Below, piece by piece: positions 1 to 8,122 of a DNA stretch of 64,000 nt. A model generated the notes under the pieces. The model ran no database searches and was not told where the DNA came from. It saw only the letters and a program-made list of their open reading frames with translations. Each line of letters opens with the position of its first letter. Within the stretch, counting starts at the first letter, position 1. Origin of the DNA: Mesostigma viride (lineage: Eukaryota > Streptophyta > Mesostigmatophyceae > Mesostigmatales > Mesostigmataceae); NCBI GenBank assembly GCA_009746045.1, contig RPFO01000041.1, positions 2,152,613 to 2,216,612 of the forward strand, in the 5' to 3' direction. A program made the position numbers and the translations under genes.

Positions 1-156
1 GTGTTTGACGTCGACGTATCTGTAATCCTTACCCAACTCGTACTGCACGCCAAGATGGTGAAAAAAGTCTAACCTGCTCTTCAAGTTCAGTTTGGGGAGA
101 GACTCGCGGATCATGGACGTGCTGACTTGAACGAATTCGTCCGATGGGGTGGCCAT
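1..156 (-). CDS. Unidentified giant-virus-island protein, N-terminal fragment
   Basis: The reading frame starts at an ATG at 156 and runs off the left edge of the window, leaving about 52 residues with no stop. It begins MATPSDEFVQ and continues through a Leu/Lys-rich stretch to a charged region ending in a Tyr/Asp-rich segment. I do not recognise a family. It is divergent from the gene at 212-370, with only 55 bases of AT-rich sequence between the two start codons; that short shared promoter is typical of compact viral gene packing. The coding call rests on the open frame and context only. Confidence 0.5.
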   Translation of the reverse strand, partial: MATPSDEFVQVSTSMIRESLPKLNLKSRLDFFHHLGVQYELGKDYRYVDVKH

Positions 157-211
157 ATTATTTGTTTCGGTAAAACTTTTTTCGTATTCAATTTATATAT
201 GTTTTGCGAGT

Positions 212-370
212 ATGCCGACTACTAGAAGGAAAACGACCAGGAGCAGTGGTGGGGCGGGTGGGATGAAGTTGAGACCCTACAACACGCCTAAACTCGAATT
301 GGAATTGTTCGACCATGGACCGAGGCAGCATCGTCGGAAGAGGACGACGAAGAAAAAGTCTCGCAAGTAA
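212..370 (+). CDS. Small basic protein, unknown function
   Basis: A 52-residue protein starting at the ATG at 212. The frame also opens upstream at a GTG, but the ATG follows an AT-rich leader (TTTATATATG) and is the better start. The protein is strongly basic: it begins MPTTRRK, has a Gly-rich middle and ends in a Lys/Arg tail (KKKSRK). Such tails suit nucleic-acid binding or virion packaging, but that is inference from composition. It ends 7 bases before the stop of the convergent DUF5767-type gene, another sign of viral gene density. Confidence 0.45.
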   Translation: MPTTRRKTTRSSGGAGGMKLRPYNTPKLELELFDHGPRQHRRKRTTKKKSRK

Positions 371-377
371 AAACTAA

Positions 378-1553
378 CTAAAGGTCGAAGCTGACGAGAC
401 CAGAGGGTGCATCGTCCGTCTTGGCCGACGCCTTCTTGCTCTTTCTCTTCGACTTGCCGCCGCCTGACCCGCTGATCGTGAAGCTCTTCACGTTGCCCGT
501 TACGCTGTCAGCAATACTTTCGGTGTCATCGGCCGTTACTTCCACGACAGCGGCCTGGGGCATTCTGGGGCTCATGGCACTCTGCACTACCTTGTCGTAA
601 TCTACGCCTCCAGAACGGCCCGTATCCACGTCAAAGGCCCTTCCACCCGGTCCTTTCATCACGTACTCGCCCTCCCTTGGAGGCCTGTAGTCTTCTTGGA
701 TCCTAACGCCAGAGGATGGGGAGGGGCCCATGGAGTTGTTCATCATAACCTTGAGCAAACTCTTCATCAGCTCTGGGTCCGTCTTGGCGATCTGGTCCAT
801 CGACGGAAGACCGGCGCTCATCATCGACTGGGACATGTGGAAGAAGATGGCGCTCGAACCGACCATGACCAACAACTCGATTTCCGGAGCAACGCTCACG
901 CTGCCACCGTACTTGTCGTGCAGACGCTCGAACACGCCGTCGTAGTCCGTGATGTTGGCCATAATGCTTTCGCTCCAACCGTCCAGCTTCATGCCCACAG
1001 GGTCATAACGGTGGTTGAGGAACTGCATCCCACTCGTGGTGGCGATCAGTATCTGCCTCATCATGTTCACACTCGCCCTTGTCCTCGAAGATCTCTCCAA
1101 CTTTTCATACTCGAAACGCATCTCGTCCAGATCTGACGTCATGTCGAAATTCTGGACATCATATCCCTTCTCCTTCATCCTGTGCAATTTGTGCAAGAGT
1201 TCCAACTTCTCTTTGAACACCTCTTCCTTGGTCAGTTTCTTGGGCTGGGCAGGCATGCCTCCCACATCATCAGCATACAAGGAGCCATCAAAGTCGTGTG
1301 GATCATCTGCAAAGTCGTCAAAATCGAACCCTGTCTTGTCTGGGGGAGGGGCTGGAGTGGAGCTAACAGGGGGGGCGTACTGGGACACCGACTTCTTGGG
1401 GTTGGCAAGCATGTCAAAGTTGTCTGTCCCGCCATACTCGTGATGACGGGCACGTGGTTCATGAGATGAGGAAGTGGTAGCCAGTGCTGAGGAGTGGTGT
1501 GCGCCCAAGTCAGGGTCTTCTGAGATCTGGACATCTATCATTTTTGTAGCCAT
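378..1553 (-). CDS. NCLDV conserved protein of the DUF5767 type
   Basis: A 391-residue protein. Residues about 105-290 carry the pattern I associate with a protein conserved across nucleocytoplasmic large DNA viruses (DUF5767 type; function unknown): a Leu/Lys helix with KEKGYDVQNFDMTSDLDEM, then a helix containing RASVNMMRQIL, then LDGWSESIMANITDYD, a KYGG turn, and PEIELLVMVGSSAIFFHMSQ. The N-terminus (1-100) is a low-complexity Ser/Pro/Asp region and the C-terminus ends in a Lys/Arg/Ser tract (KSKRKSKKASAK). The ATG at 1553 follows an AT-rich, TATA-like leader. The gene lacks introns and stop codons, so the copy is either recent or under selection. The family call is from memory of its motifs; a profile search with PF19071-like DUF5767 models would settle it. 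This is the best single marker that the left 9 kb is giant-virus derived. Confidence 0.72.
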   Translation of the reverse strand: MATKMIDVQISEDPDLGAHHSSALATTSSSHEPRARHHEYGGTDNFDMLANPKKSVSQYAPPVSSTPAPPPDKTGFDFDDFADDPHDFDGSLYADDVGGMPAQPKKLTKEEVFKEKLELLHKLHRMKEKGYDVQNFDMTSDLDEMRFEYEKLERSSRTRASVNMMRQILIATTSGMQFLNHRYDPVGMKLDGWSESIMANITDYDGVFERLHDKYGGSVSVAPEIELLVMVGSSAIFFHMSQSMMSAGLPSMDQIAKTDPELMKSLLKVMMNNSMGPSPSSGVRIQEDYRPPREGEYVMKGPGGRAFDVDTGRSGGVDYDKVVQSAMSPRMPQAAVVEVTADDTESIADSVTGNVKSFTISGSGGGKSKRKSKKASAKTDDAPSGLVSFDL

Positions 1554-1724
1554 GAGTGCAATGTTTATAACAAGTTTACATTAATATAGAGTCGTTTTTA
1601 ACGCACAATGGACAATGCATTGGAATGTGTTTTCATTAATATTTACAATGGAATAAAATATTTTAATAAAAACATCTGCAAGGGGTGCATTGGAAAACCC
1701 TAGTGTCCTAGTGACCTTGCTGGT

Positions 1725-2600
1725 CTAGCAGTAGTTCATCAGGAAAAAGAAGGTGCCATCACTGATCAGGGCAGTGCGATGGAGCTCGCGGAAAAAGCTC
1801 CTCCTAGCGAGATCAGGGCACTCCACAAAGTCAAACTGGCACTTGTGAGGAGCTGACGTGCCCCCCACTGTCATCATGCAGCCAATGCGCACACCATCGA
1901 CCACTGTGGTGTTCTGGCACATCTGCTCCTTGTGGGCGCAGTTGTGGGAGGCAAAGCTGTCGTAGACGCCGTGGAAATCGCAGCCGGTGTTGGGGCAGGC
2001 GAGCTGGAGATTGAAAAGCACCTCCTTCCCCATGTCGCTCTCGACGTTGAGAATCTCCACAGGAACCTTGCACGCAAAACAAGCAGGAGTGCCGAAAGAG
2101 GACCCGCTGTGCTTGAAGGCGAACTCGTGCGCGCCAGAAACGCAGGTGGAGACATCGTTGATGACGCGAGTGGGCTTGCAGACGTGCTCGACGCTGTACT
2201 TGACGCCATTTTTCTCGACGCGAGCGATGTCCACCATAACAGCGCGCGGCTTGTTGCATCTGGAGCCGTGGAAAATACAGCGGGAAGAGGCGACCATCTG
2301 CAAGCGAGTCGGCGTAGAGCTGGAGGAACCGCGGACAGTGCAGATGGCGGTGTTCTCGTCGGGCGTCTCATCAGCGCGCAGGGGAGAAAATCCAGGAGGA
2401 GAGTCCTCCTCGTCGCCAGCGCGCTCAGGAGTCCTTGTTGGAGTCCTTTCGTTGTCCTCGTTCCAGCGCGCAATGGAGGGCTCGCTAGATTCGCAGCGAG
2501 GAGATTCGTTGTCGTTGCCAGAAAAGGCGCGCTTGGGACTGCGCGCGGAGGTGTCCATATCCAACACTAGCTTGTTCTTGGTGGAAGCGCGGGTGGCCAT
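1725..2600 (-). CDS. Cys/His zinc-finger protein (SIAH/TRAF-like), paralogue of the 6863-7642 protein
   Basis: About 291 residues from the ATG at 2600. The frame extends to an ATG at 2684, but a TATA-like GCATAAAG (minus strand) lies at 2685-2692, so 2600 gives a leader of about 90 nt, matching the spacing seen at the RING gene (8123). The first 110 residues are acidic, Ser/Pro-rich and probably disordered. The C-terminal 180 residues hold about 14 Cys and several His in pairs (for example CFACKVPVEI, CPNTGCDFHGVYDSF and PHKC). Spacing and flanking residues align with the protein at 6863-7642. SIAH and TRAF proteins use similar zinc fingers downstream of a RING to bind ubiquitination substrates; that role here is inference. 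Upstream lie E2F-like and CCAAT sites. Confidence 0.6.
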   Translation of the reverse strand: MATRASTKNKLVLDMDTSARSPKRAFSGNDNESPRCESSEPSIARWNEDNERTPTRTPERAGDEEDSPPGFSPLRADETPDENTAICTVRGSSSSTPTRLQMVASSRCIFHGSRCNKPRAVMVDIARVEKNGVKYSVEHVCKPTRVINDVSTCVSGAHEFAFKHSGSSFGTPACFACKVPVEILNVESDMGKEVLFNLQLACPNTGCDFHGVYDSFASHNCAHKEQMCQNTTVVDGVRIGCMMTVGGTSAPHKCQFDFVECPDLARRSFFRELHRTALISDGTFFFLMNYC

Positions 2601-2684
2601 GAAAGGAAAAGGAGAGGATATGGCTGCCGTGGGGGCTTGTGGCCTTGGTTGGTGGGTTGCGGCGGAGTGGCTCCCCTTGCGCAT

Positions 2685-2765
2685 CTTTATGCAAAGGACG
2701 CTTGTCCCTTCGCTTCCTCAAAGACCCGCGGTTTTGGCGGGGACCAATCAGAACGCTCCGTTTTA
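2685..2765 (-). promoter_or_regulatory. Promoter with E2F-like, CCAAT and TATA-like elements
   Basis: Reading away from the zinc-finger gene, the order is a TATA-like GCATAAAG (minus strand, 2685-2692), an E2F-like TTTTGGCGGG (2732-2741) and a CCAAT-type 20-mer ccaatcagaacgctccgttt (2744-2763). The same 20 bases recur exactly at 28030-28049 and inverted at 28452-28471 in the palindromic element, and a shorter version (ccaatcagaagcgag) occurs twice upstream of the RING gene. Recurrence and position make a regulatory role likely; the factor names are inferred from consensus similarity. Confidence 0.5.
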
Positions 2766-2989
2766 GAGATTGGGTTCGGGGTCGACCTGGCCCGGTACCA
2801 GCGTCGCGCCACTCCACGCCGCGCCGGGGTGCACCGTCGCTGACTAGGATAGTGGCGCGGGGGATCCGGGCATCAATGCCACTTGGAATATACAGTGCCA
2901 CTTGGCAGGTACAGTGCCACATGGCACGCTATTCTCACAGAAATGTGCCACTTAATGTATCCACTTAAATTACTGTAATATATATTGCA

Positions 2990-3559
2990 ATGAAGTGCGG
3001 CGAGCGTACGAAGCATGGCGGGCGTTGTCGCAACGTCGTAGCGCGCAAGGGCGGGTGCCATGTCCACCGCCCCAGGGTTGCAACGAGTCGAAACCACCGC
3101 GCGCGGGCGGGCGTCGTGTCCGCGGGGGACAAGAGGAAACTAAAACAATACATCGCGAGTGAAAAAAGAGACAACGCCATCGAGGATTACGCTGTGTCGA
3201 TCACCGAGCGTTTGAAAGATAAAGTCGACCGGAAGGAGAGGGACCTGATATCCATTTTCAGGGGGGCGGAACACGAAGAGATCGCGCCCCACTTGGCGTC
3301 GCTCGGGAAAATAAACGATAAAATCGAAGACGCGCGTAAGGTGTTGGACGTGAACAACGGACGAGACGCTCGACAGCTGGAGCAGATTTATCGGCTCAAA
3401 GCCCGGGGTAGCCACCTATCCGAGATCAAGCCGCAGAGGATGCCGGGTGGGTACCAGCATTGGACTCAGCGCACGGAAGCTCTTACGTGGCGACCCCAGG
3501 TGAAAAAACGGACCCTGATGAATATATTATTCATCATATATATTCATCATATATATTAA
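2990..3559 (+). CDS. Protein with N-terminal CxxxT..G..C..C..H micro-finger and charged coiled region
   Basis: A 189-residue protein starting at the ATG at 2990, directly behind an AT-rich leader (taatatatattgca). Residues 3-26 carry a small putative zinc site (MKCGERTKHGGRCRN, then GGCHVH), a layout also found at the N-terminus of the 115-aa protein at 8897-9244. Residues 50-160 are highly charged and probably helical. I do not recognise the family. The last codons lie within the target-site duplication of a LINE (3545-3555), and the stop at 3557-3559 is supplied by the LINE itself. Without the insertion the frame would still stop one codon earlier, so the insertion left the protein almost unchanged. 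Confidence 0.55.
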   Translation: MKCGERTKHGGRCRNVVARKGGCHVHRPRVATSRNHRARAGVVSAGDKRKLKQYIASEKRDNAIEDYAVSITERLKDKVDRKERDLISIFRGAEHEEIAPHLASLGKINDKIEDARKVLDVNNGRDARQLEQIYRLKARGSHLSEIKPQRMPGGYQHWTQRTEALTWRPQVKKRTLMNILFIIYIHHIY

Positions 3560-4375
3560 AAATATAATTACTTACAGCAGAGTGAAATCACTCAAACCAA
3601 AGCAAACGCCCAGCTATAAACCTATATACAGAGCCATGTCAAAGCTCTATACTACGATAAGACCAATGGAAACGCCTAACGGGAGGAACCTAATAGCCCT
3701 GCTGCACCGCAAAATCAGCCCGCGTACGGCGGAGCATGATGTCCGCCATGGCCCGAGTCAGCGCCACCGACAAGCGCTGACGCCAATATGACGTCCAGGT
3801 CCGCGCCGACCATGGGGCCCGCTGGCCCTCCAGGTCCAGCCGGTCCTCCCGGAGCCGGCAACACTCCTTGAAGAAGGCGGAGGTCAGGGGCCCCATGGCC
3901 CCAAACTCCTCCAGGACAAAGGGCACCACACGATGGTGCCCGACGTCGCCGTAGGCCAGGAGCTTGGCCCGCTCCGCCCGGTCCGCCGTGTAACCTGCCG
4001 TGAGGGAGGCCCCAGCCACGTGGCTAAGAGCCAAGGGCCGCGCCACCGAAACGTCAATAAGCAGATGCCGGCCACCCCCCTCAAAGTCCAGCACCACGAT
4101 GTCAGGCCGGTGGTTGGGGGAATAGAAGGCAGCGCCATCCGCATCCTCGGACCGGATGTTCGCGTGGGGGAAAACCGACCGAATCATGGCGAGCACCACC
4201 GTCAGGAGGACAGTGTGCAAATACAAATACCAATTCTGATTCTGTTGGCCCCCCATGCAGGCAAGGTAGTGAGTCCCCGTGGGATCCAGCGGCTGCCCAC
4301 AGCTACCACAAGGCCGCCCGGCCGGAACAAGAGGCTGCGGGGCAAATAGCTGGTGCCGGAGCGCCACCGAGTCGC
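3556..4375 (-). mobile_element. 5'-truncated non-LTR retrotransposon (LINE) with restriction-like endonuclease domain
   Basis: An 820-bp insertion in minus orientation, flanked by an 11-bp target-site duplication catcatatata (3545-3555 and 4376-4386). It carries only the 3' end of the LINE coding region plus a 3' UTR ending in an A/T-rich tail. A second copy of the same family, even more truncated, is at 48620-49027 with a different 14-bp duplication, so the family is active in this genome. Its presence inside the viral gene block shows that the block sits in a chromosome with host-type transposition rather than in a free virus, assuming the LINE is a host element. Confidence 0.8.
3690..4375 (-). 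pseudogene. LINE C-terminal domain: CCHC finger plus restriction-like endonuclease (fragment)
   Basis: About 228 residues of LINE-derived coding sequence; the frame extends a few codons further upstream only because the target duplication happens to be open. A zinc finger CGSCGQPLDPTGTHYLAC (C-x2-C-x9-H-x3-C) is followed by RPDIVVLDFEGGGRHLLIDV, matching the PD...D pattern of the restriction-like endonuclease used by R2-type and related LINEs to nick the target. The C-terminal 80 residues (from LAYGDVGHHRVVPF to the end) recur almost exactly in the 48.6-kb copy. The reverse transcriptase domain is missing, so this copy is dead. Confidence 0.75.
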
Positions 4376-4519
4376 CATCATATATAAACAACACCTGACG
4401 CTCGCGGACATCGCTACGATATTGGTATCGTCAAAAGAGATAATTGAGAGCGTGTCAATCACTTCGCGCGGATTGATACGCTCCCACTATTTCCATCGAC
4501 GGATGAACAAGGATCGACG

Positions 4520-5362
4520 CTATTGACGGATCCTCTTGGCGTCGCGCTCCTCCGACTGTTTCAAGCGCATCACCTTGCGGTTGTCTTTCACGCACTCGGC
4601 GTCCGCCATATCCGCGTGCAATCCGTCTGCTTGGAATATGGGCGAGAATATGTCGCCGGTCTCCTTCGAAACGGCTATGGGGTGATCGCCCGTCTTCCTG
4701 ATACGTTCGGTCTCCCTCCATTGAATGTAGGCCATAGCCAGTGATTGTCCCCGTGTGTTAGAGTCCCTCGTAGACCCGGACGCGCGATACACCTCCCTCA
4801 ACTCCGACGTCGTTTTGCCAGTGACCGTCACGTTGTTTCTATCGTGAACACGCGGATATAGCATCCCGCAGCCTTTGTTGTTGTCCATGTATTCCTTGAT
4901 AGACGCGTTCAACTCCTTAGTGGTATGCGAGCTCTGAATGCGTGGATGATCGTTGAGGTTTGCCAGCACACCATCCTTGGCGTCCGCACGCCTCAGGATG
5001 TCTTCGGCCAGAGTACGGTCCGCGTTCAAGTACCGCTCCAGAAGGACGGACATCTTCTCGCGGAACTTGGCGGCAACCTTGCCGGGGAGCAGCATTATGA
5101 TGCGGGTAAGCCCCTGACGGTCCGTCACCGGGGTGTCTCGCTGGCCGGGACCGGGGAATTTGAGGTTATAACTCAAAGTTAGAACCTCTGGGCTGGCCTC
5201 GCGGAGGCGTTTCCAATACATGGTTGGGTTTGTTAGTCCCAAAGTACTCATCACATCGAAGACCGAAATCTTTCCGTCATCTGTCACTCGTATCTTTCCA
5301 GCAAACTGGGGGTCATCCTCATGTCCATCAACAGGCTTGAGGTATTCAACAAGGGCTGCCAT
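4520..5362 (-). CDS. BRO/KilA-N-like DNA-binding protein of giant-virus type
   Basis: 280 residues from the ATG at 5362; the open frame reaches 5440 only through a TTG. Residues about 35-125 contain a block typical of virus-associated BRO-like proteins: ISVFDVMSTLGLTNPTMYWK, then KFPGPGQRDTPVTDRQGLT, then IIMLLPGKVAAKFREKMSVL and RYLNADRTLAEDI. Such domains occur in large DNA viruses and in genomes they have invaded and are thought to bind DNA; the exact function is unknown. The C-terminal half (130-280) is charged, ends in KRIRQ, and has no recognised domain. The gene is intact and intron-less. A profile search against Bro-N and KilA-N models would confirm or refute the family. Confidence 0.55.
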   Translation of the reverse strand: MAALVEYLKPVDGHEDDPQFAGKIRVTDDGKISVFDVMSTLGLTNPTMYWKRLREASPEVLTLSYNLKFPGPGQRDTPVTDRQGLTRIIMLLPGKVAAKFREKMSVLLERYLNADRTLAEDILRRADAKDGVLANLNDHPRIQSSHTTKELNASIKEYMDNNKGCGMLYPRVHDRNNVTVTGKTTSELREVYRASGSTRDSNTRGQSLAMAYIQWRETERIRKTGDHPIAVSKETGDIFSPIFQADGLHADMADAECVKDNRKVMRLKQSEERDAKRIRQ

Positions 5363-5660
5363 TGCTATTTGAATATCACGGATATTGTTTTCTTTTCTAA
5401 CTAAACGAACCACTGTTCTTCGTCGGACCTTGTGGGGCAAGCAGAGGTGTGACTTATGAGATCACACCTTGGTTTCCGCTTTTATAGGAGCGACGGCCCC
5501 GTCGGGGGCCGTCCGCTGTCACGCGGAGGGACCACGTGGCTCGACCCCGCGCGTCCGTGCCGCGACCGACTCACTTGGTGACGAGGCGAGTCCGAAAAGA
5601 AATAATAATTCAGTAGATGGATAGACCAGATTACGGCAGAAAAATCTCAGAGATGGTATA

Positions 5661-6503
5661 ATGGGGCCAAAGAGACGCACTGAAACGCACAAAGGGCGTA
5701 AGTCGGCCACTTCTCGCTCGAGTGGACAGAAAGTAACGAGACGCCACAGGGTTCGAGCAGACAACGCGGAACCCCCCCTAGAGACGACGTTAAGAGATTT
5801 GCCACACGACGTTTTTGTGAACATCGTGGGGCAGGTGCCGCTCGACCCTCTTAAAGAATTGAGCAATCTGGACGATGAAATGCGCGACAAAGTTCAGAAC
5901 GCGATGATAGACGACGTTTATTCGAGAACGGAACAGGTTGAAAGGGCACGCAGACACGCCGAGAATAAGTACCAGGTCTATAGAATGCACAAGTTGTGGT
6001 TCCCTCCGCCCCCCCGTCAGTTTATACAAGGGGACGTAAATCCTAACGCGAGAAGAATATCCCAACGAGATATGGATGATTGGTTTTCGGATCACTACCT
6101 CAGGTTGGCGCGTTTAGACGAAGAAAACACCGCCGCTGTATCAGAAGCCATCAAAAGTCACATGGATAAGGAGGATCTATATCACCGTTCTAAATTCCTT
6201 TATCCGCGAATGGGCGGAGATAGGTTGGGTAATGCATTTGTCGGACCTCGATGGACCCCCGTCCCTAACCCAGGTAATCAGGATCTACTTAGAAGTGGCC
6301 CAGTTCGCAGGTTAGCGATAGAAAGGGACGCCATCAAGTCCTCCTTTAAAGACGTGGCTAACCGAGCGGCGCAAAGGGCTGGTATGAGAAACTTGAAAAA
6401 GGGGATGAGAGAAATGGTGTTGTCGTCCACTTCACCCCAGCCACCCCCTAGACCCCTCGGCCCTCCCAGAGCCCCAGGCCCCCCACCGCGTTTCAACGCC
6501 TAG
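5661..6503 (+). CDS. F-box-like protein with proline-rich tail
   Basis: 280 residues from the ATG at 5661. After a basic N-terminus (MGPKRRTETHKGRK), residues about 42-75 read TLRDLPHDVFVNIVGQVPLD followed by PLKELSNLDDEMR, fitting the F-box pattern (LP.D....I....P...L..L..VD...R) used to recruit Skp1-Cullin ubiquitin ligases. The middle is charged and helical, and the last 30 residues are proline-rich. F-box proteins are known in large DNA viruses; assignment here rests on one short motif. With the RING gene and the two zinc-finger genes nearby, a ubiquitin-directed set is plausible. The leader is AT-rich, unlike the CCAAT/E2F promoters of the zinc-finger genes. Confidence 0.45.
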   Translation: MGPKRRTETHKGRKSATSRSSGQKVTRRHRVRADNAEPPLETTLRDLPHDVFVNIVGQVPLDPLKELSNLDDEMRDKVQNAMIDDVYSRTEQVERARRHAENKYQVYRMHKLWFPPPPRQFIQGDVNPNARRISQRDMDDWFSDHYLRLARLDEENTAAVSEAIKSHMDKEDLYHRSKFLYPRMGGDRLGNAFVGPRWTPVPNPGNQDLLRSGPVRRLAIERDAIKSSFKDVANRAAQRAGMRNLKKGMREMVLSSTSPQPPPRPLGPPRAPGPPPRFNA

Positions 6504-6567
6504 AATGAGACAATTCATATGAGATTGATTGCGTTTATTAAAAAATTTACATTATATAGATAGTCAA

Positions 6568-6873
6568 ATGGCGAGACAAGTGGTTACTGTCGAACGAGAG
6601 AATCCATTCTATCACGACTCGATCTACGACACCACTACCGGGAGAACCACGAACTCTTGGCGTCCTTTCGACGACGCTGAGTTAACCGATTGGTTGGCCC
6701 TCAAAAACTACCCCCCGGAATCGTTCGAAACTATGAAAGAACATTTGGAATTATGGCGAGAGGTAAAGGCCGGTATTGATACCAGGAGGGCGTGGACAAA
6801 GGCTAAAAAGAGAAGCCTGAAACCAAAGCCCAGGAAGGTCAAGCACGCCACCAAAAAGAAGCTCAAGAGCTGA
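6568..6873 (+). CDS. Small protein with Lys-rich C-terminal tail, unknown
   Basis: 101 residues from the ATG at 6568, which follows a strongly AT-rich leader containing ttacattatatagat; the in-frame upstream codon at 6529 is not needed. The protein starts MARQVVTVERENPFYHDSIY, has an acidic centre, and ends in a basic tail rich in KK and PK (KHATKKKLKS). No family recognised. Its tail resembles that of the 52-aa protein at 212-370 in composition. It overlaps the stop region of the convergent zinc-finger gene by 11 bases, showing tight packing. Confidence 0.5.
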   Translation: MARQVVTVERENPFYHDSIYDTTTGRTTNSWRPFDDAELTDWLALKNYPPESFETMKEHLELWREVKAGIDTRRAWTKAKKRSLKPKPRKVKHATKKKLKS

Positions 6874-7642
6874 ACCAGGTGAGCATGAACTCCTTCACGT
6901 CATTCACGAGGACATCGTCGCAAGACATGACCTCCAGGTACAATCTCTTGGCGGATGCACTCTTCTCGGGATCAGGGTGACGAACGTCGTACGCGCACTC
7001 GTGAGGCGTGGTGGGATCGACCCATTCGAAACACCCGAACTTGAGGCCGCCCACCTCCACGTTGTTGGAGCACCCCTCGATGCCCTGGTCGCACCGCTCG
7101 ATGTGCTCTTCGAAGGAGGCGAGCCCCTTGCACTTGACGTGACAATAAGCGTTGGGGCACAAGAACATCATAGACGTCAGAGCGAGTCTGCCGAACGTCG
7201 ACTCCATGTTGATAACGTCGACGCTCGCGTCGCACCAGAAGCAGCGGCGGGAGTCGCCGTCGCCCGTCTCGTCGCACTTGCCCTCCAGATACGCGACACA
7301 CGGCTCCAGATTTTCGTTCTCCATCACGTCGTTAATGAAGCCCTCGCACCGGTGAACCATCATGCATTCCTCGGAACCGTCGAGGACGCTCCTCGACTGC
7401 ACGAGCATGCCGCGGTCGAACTCGCACGCGCGCGTATGCTTTTTGCAGACCGTCATGAATCGGATGCAGTTGCGCTCGGGCATGACAAACCGCTCGTCAG
7501 CTGCAGGAGCGCGCTGCTCGTCGCTAACAGAGTGGAGTCTCTTGCGCGCGGAAGAATCGGCTTCCTCCTCGCGCTCCAACGCGCGAATAGCGCTCACCCT
7601 AGCGCGCTCAAACGCAGCATAGGCAGATGCATCGTAAACCAT
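6863..7642 (-). CDS. Cys/His zinc-finger protein (SIAH/TRAF-like), paralogue of the 1725-2600 protein
   Basis: 259 residues from the ATG at 7642. The N-terminal 50 residues are charged (EREEEADSSARKR). From about residue 60 it is Cys/His-rich: CKKHTRACEF, CFWCDASVDVINMESTFGR, CPNAYCHVKCKGLASFEEH, CDQGIEGCSNN and HEC. The order and spacing of CFxC, the VI/L-N-x-ES core, CPN...C, the H...C pair and the G...FGC/IGC block match the other zinc-finger protein, so the two are duplicates within the island. A divergent promoter of about 480 bp separates it from the RING gene. Substrate-binding in ubiquitination is a guess from SIAH/TRAF resemblance; it could equally be a nucleic-acid binder. Confidence 0.6.
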   Translation of the reverse strand: MVYDASAYAAFERARVSAIRALEREEEADSSARKRLHSVSDEQRAPAADERFVMPERNCIRFMTVCKKHTRACEFDRGMLVQSRSVLDGSEECMMVHRCEGFINDVMENENLEPCVAYLEGKCDETGDGDSRRCFWCDASVDVINMESTFGRLALTSMMFLCPNAYCHVKCKGLASFEEHIERCDQGIEGCSNNVEVGGLKFGCFEWVDPTTPHECAYDVRHPDPEKSASAKRLYLEVMSCDDVLVNDVKEFMLTWFSS

Positions 7643-8122
7643 GGTTGGATGTTTGTTTGTGTATGGCTATGGCAGCTCGCCGCTGCTTGTGAAAGAGAGA
7701 TGGAGGCCTGGTGGATGGTGGCTGCTTGTCTCCCAAAACCCCCCATATGCCTTTTGGCCATTTTGGTCCAGTGCCCCTTCTGGAAGCCAAAAGACAAAGT
7801 CCGGCGCGGACCAATCAGAAGCGAGAGATTCTCAAAGTGGGATCCGGGTCAGCTGACCCACTTTTTTGCCTGGGGCCATTTTGGTACAGTGACCCTTCTA
7901 AAAGCCCAAAGACCAAGTGTTGTACGGACCAATCAGAAGCGAGCTTTACCAGCTGACCCAAATTTTCCCCCTCTTTTTTCCCCCCTTTTTTTCCCTCCTT
8001 TTTACCTGTATGGAATCTGCGCGCGCCGTAACCAGGCATAAAGAACATGCTCCCCTCTCTCTCCCCTCATCCCAACCTCCACTCCTCACTCTCAGCCCCA
8101 CTCTACACCGACCGCCATAGCC
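7643..8122. promoter_or_regulatory. Divergent promoter with internally repeated CCAAT-type modules
   Basis: Between the start codons of the zinc-finger and RING genes. Two related modules occur at about 7757-7860 and 7872-7965. Each contains gccattttggt, then a cag/tgacccc-type stretch, then ggaccaatcagaagcgag (7809-7826 and 7927-7943), then a GGGTCAGCTGACCC-like inverted repeat or its remnant. A TATA-like GCATAAAG at about 8036-8043 sits 80-90 bases before the RING start codon, the same spacing as at the 2600 start. The CCAAT core is shared with the promoter at 2744 and the palindromic element. Confidence 0.5.
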
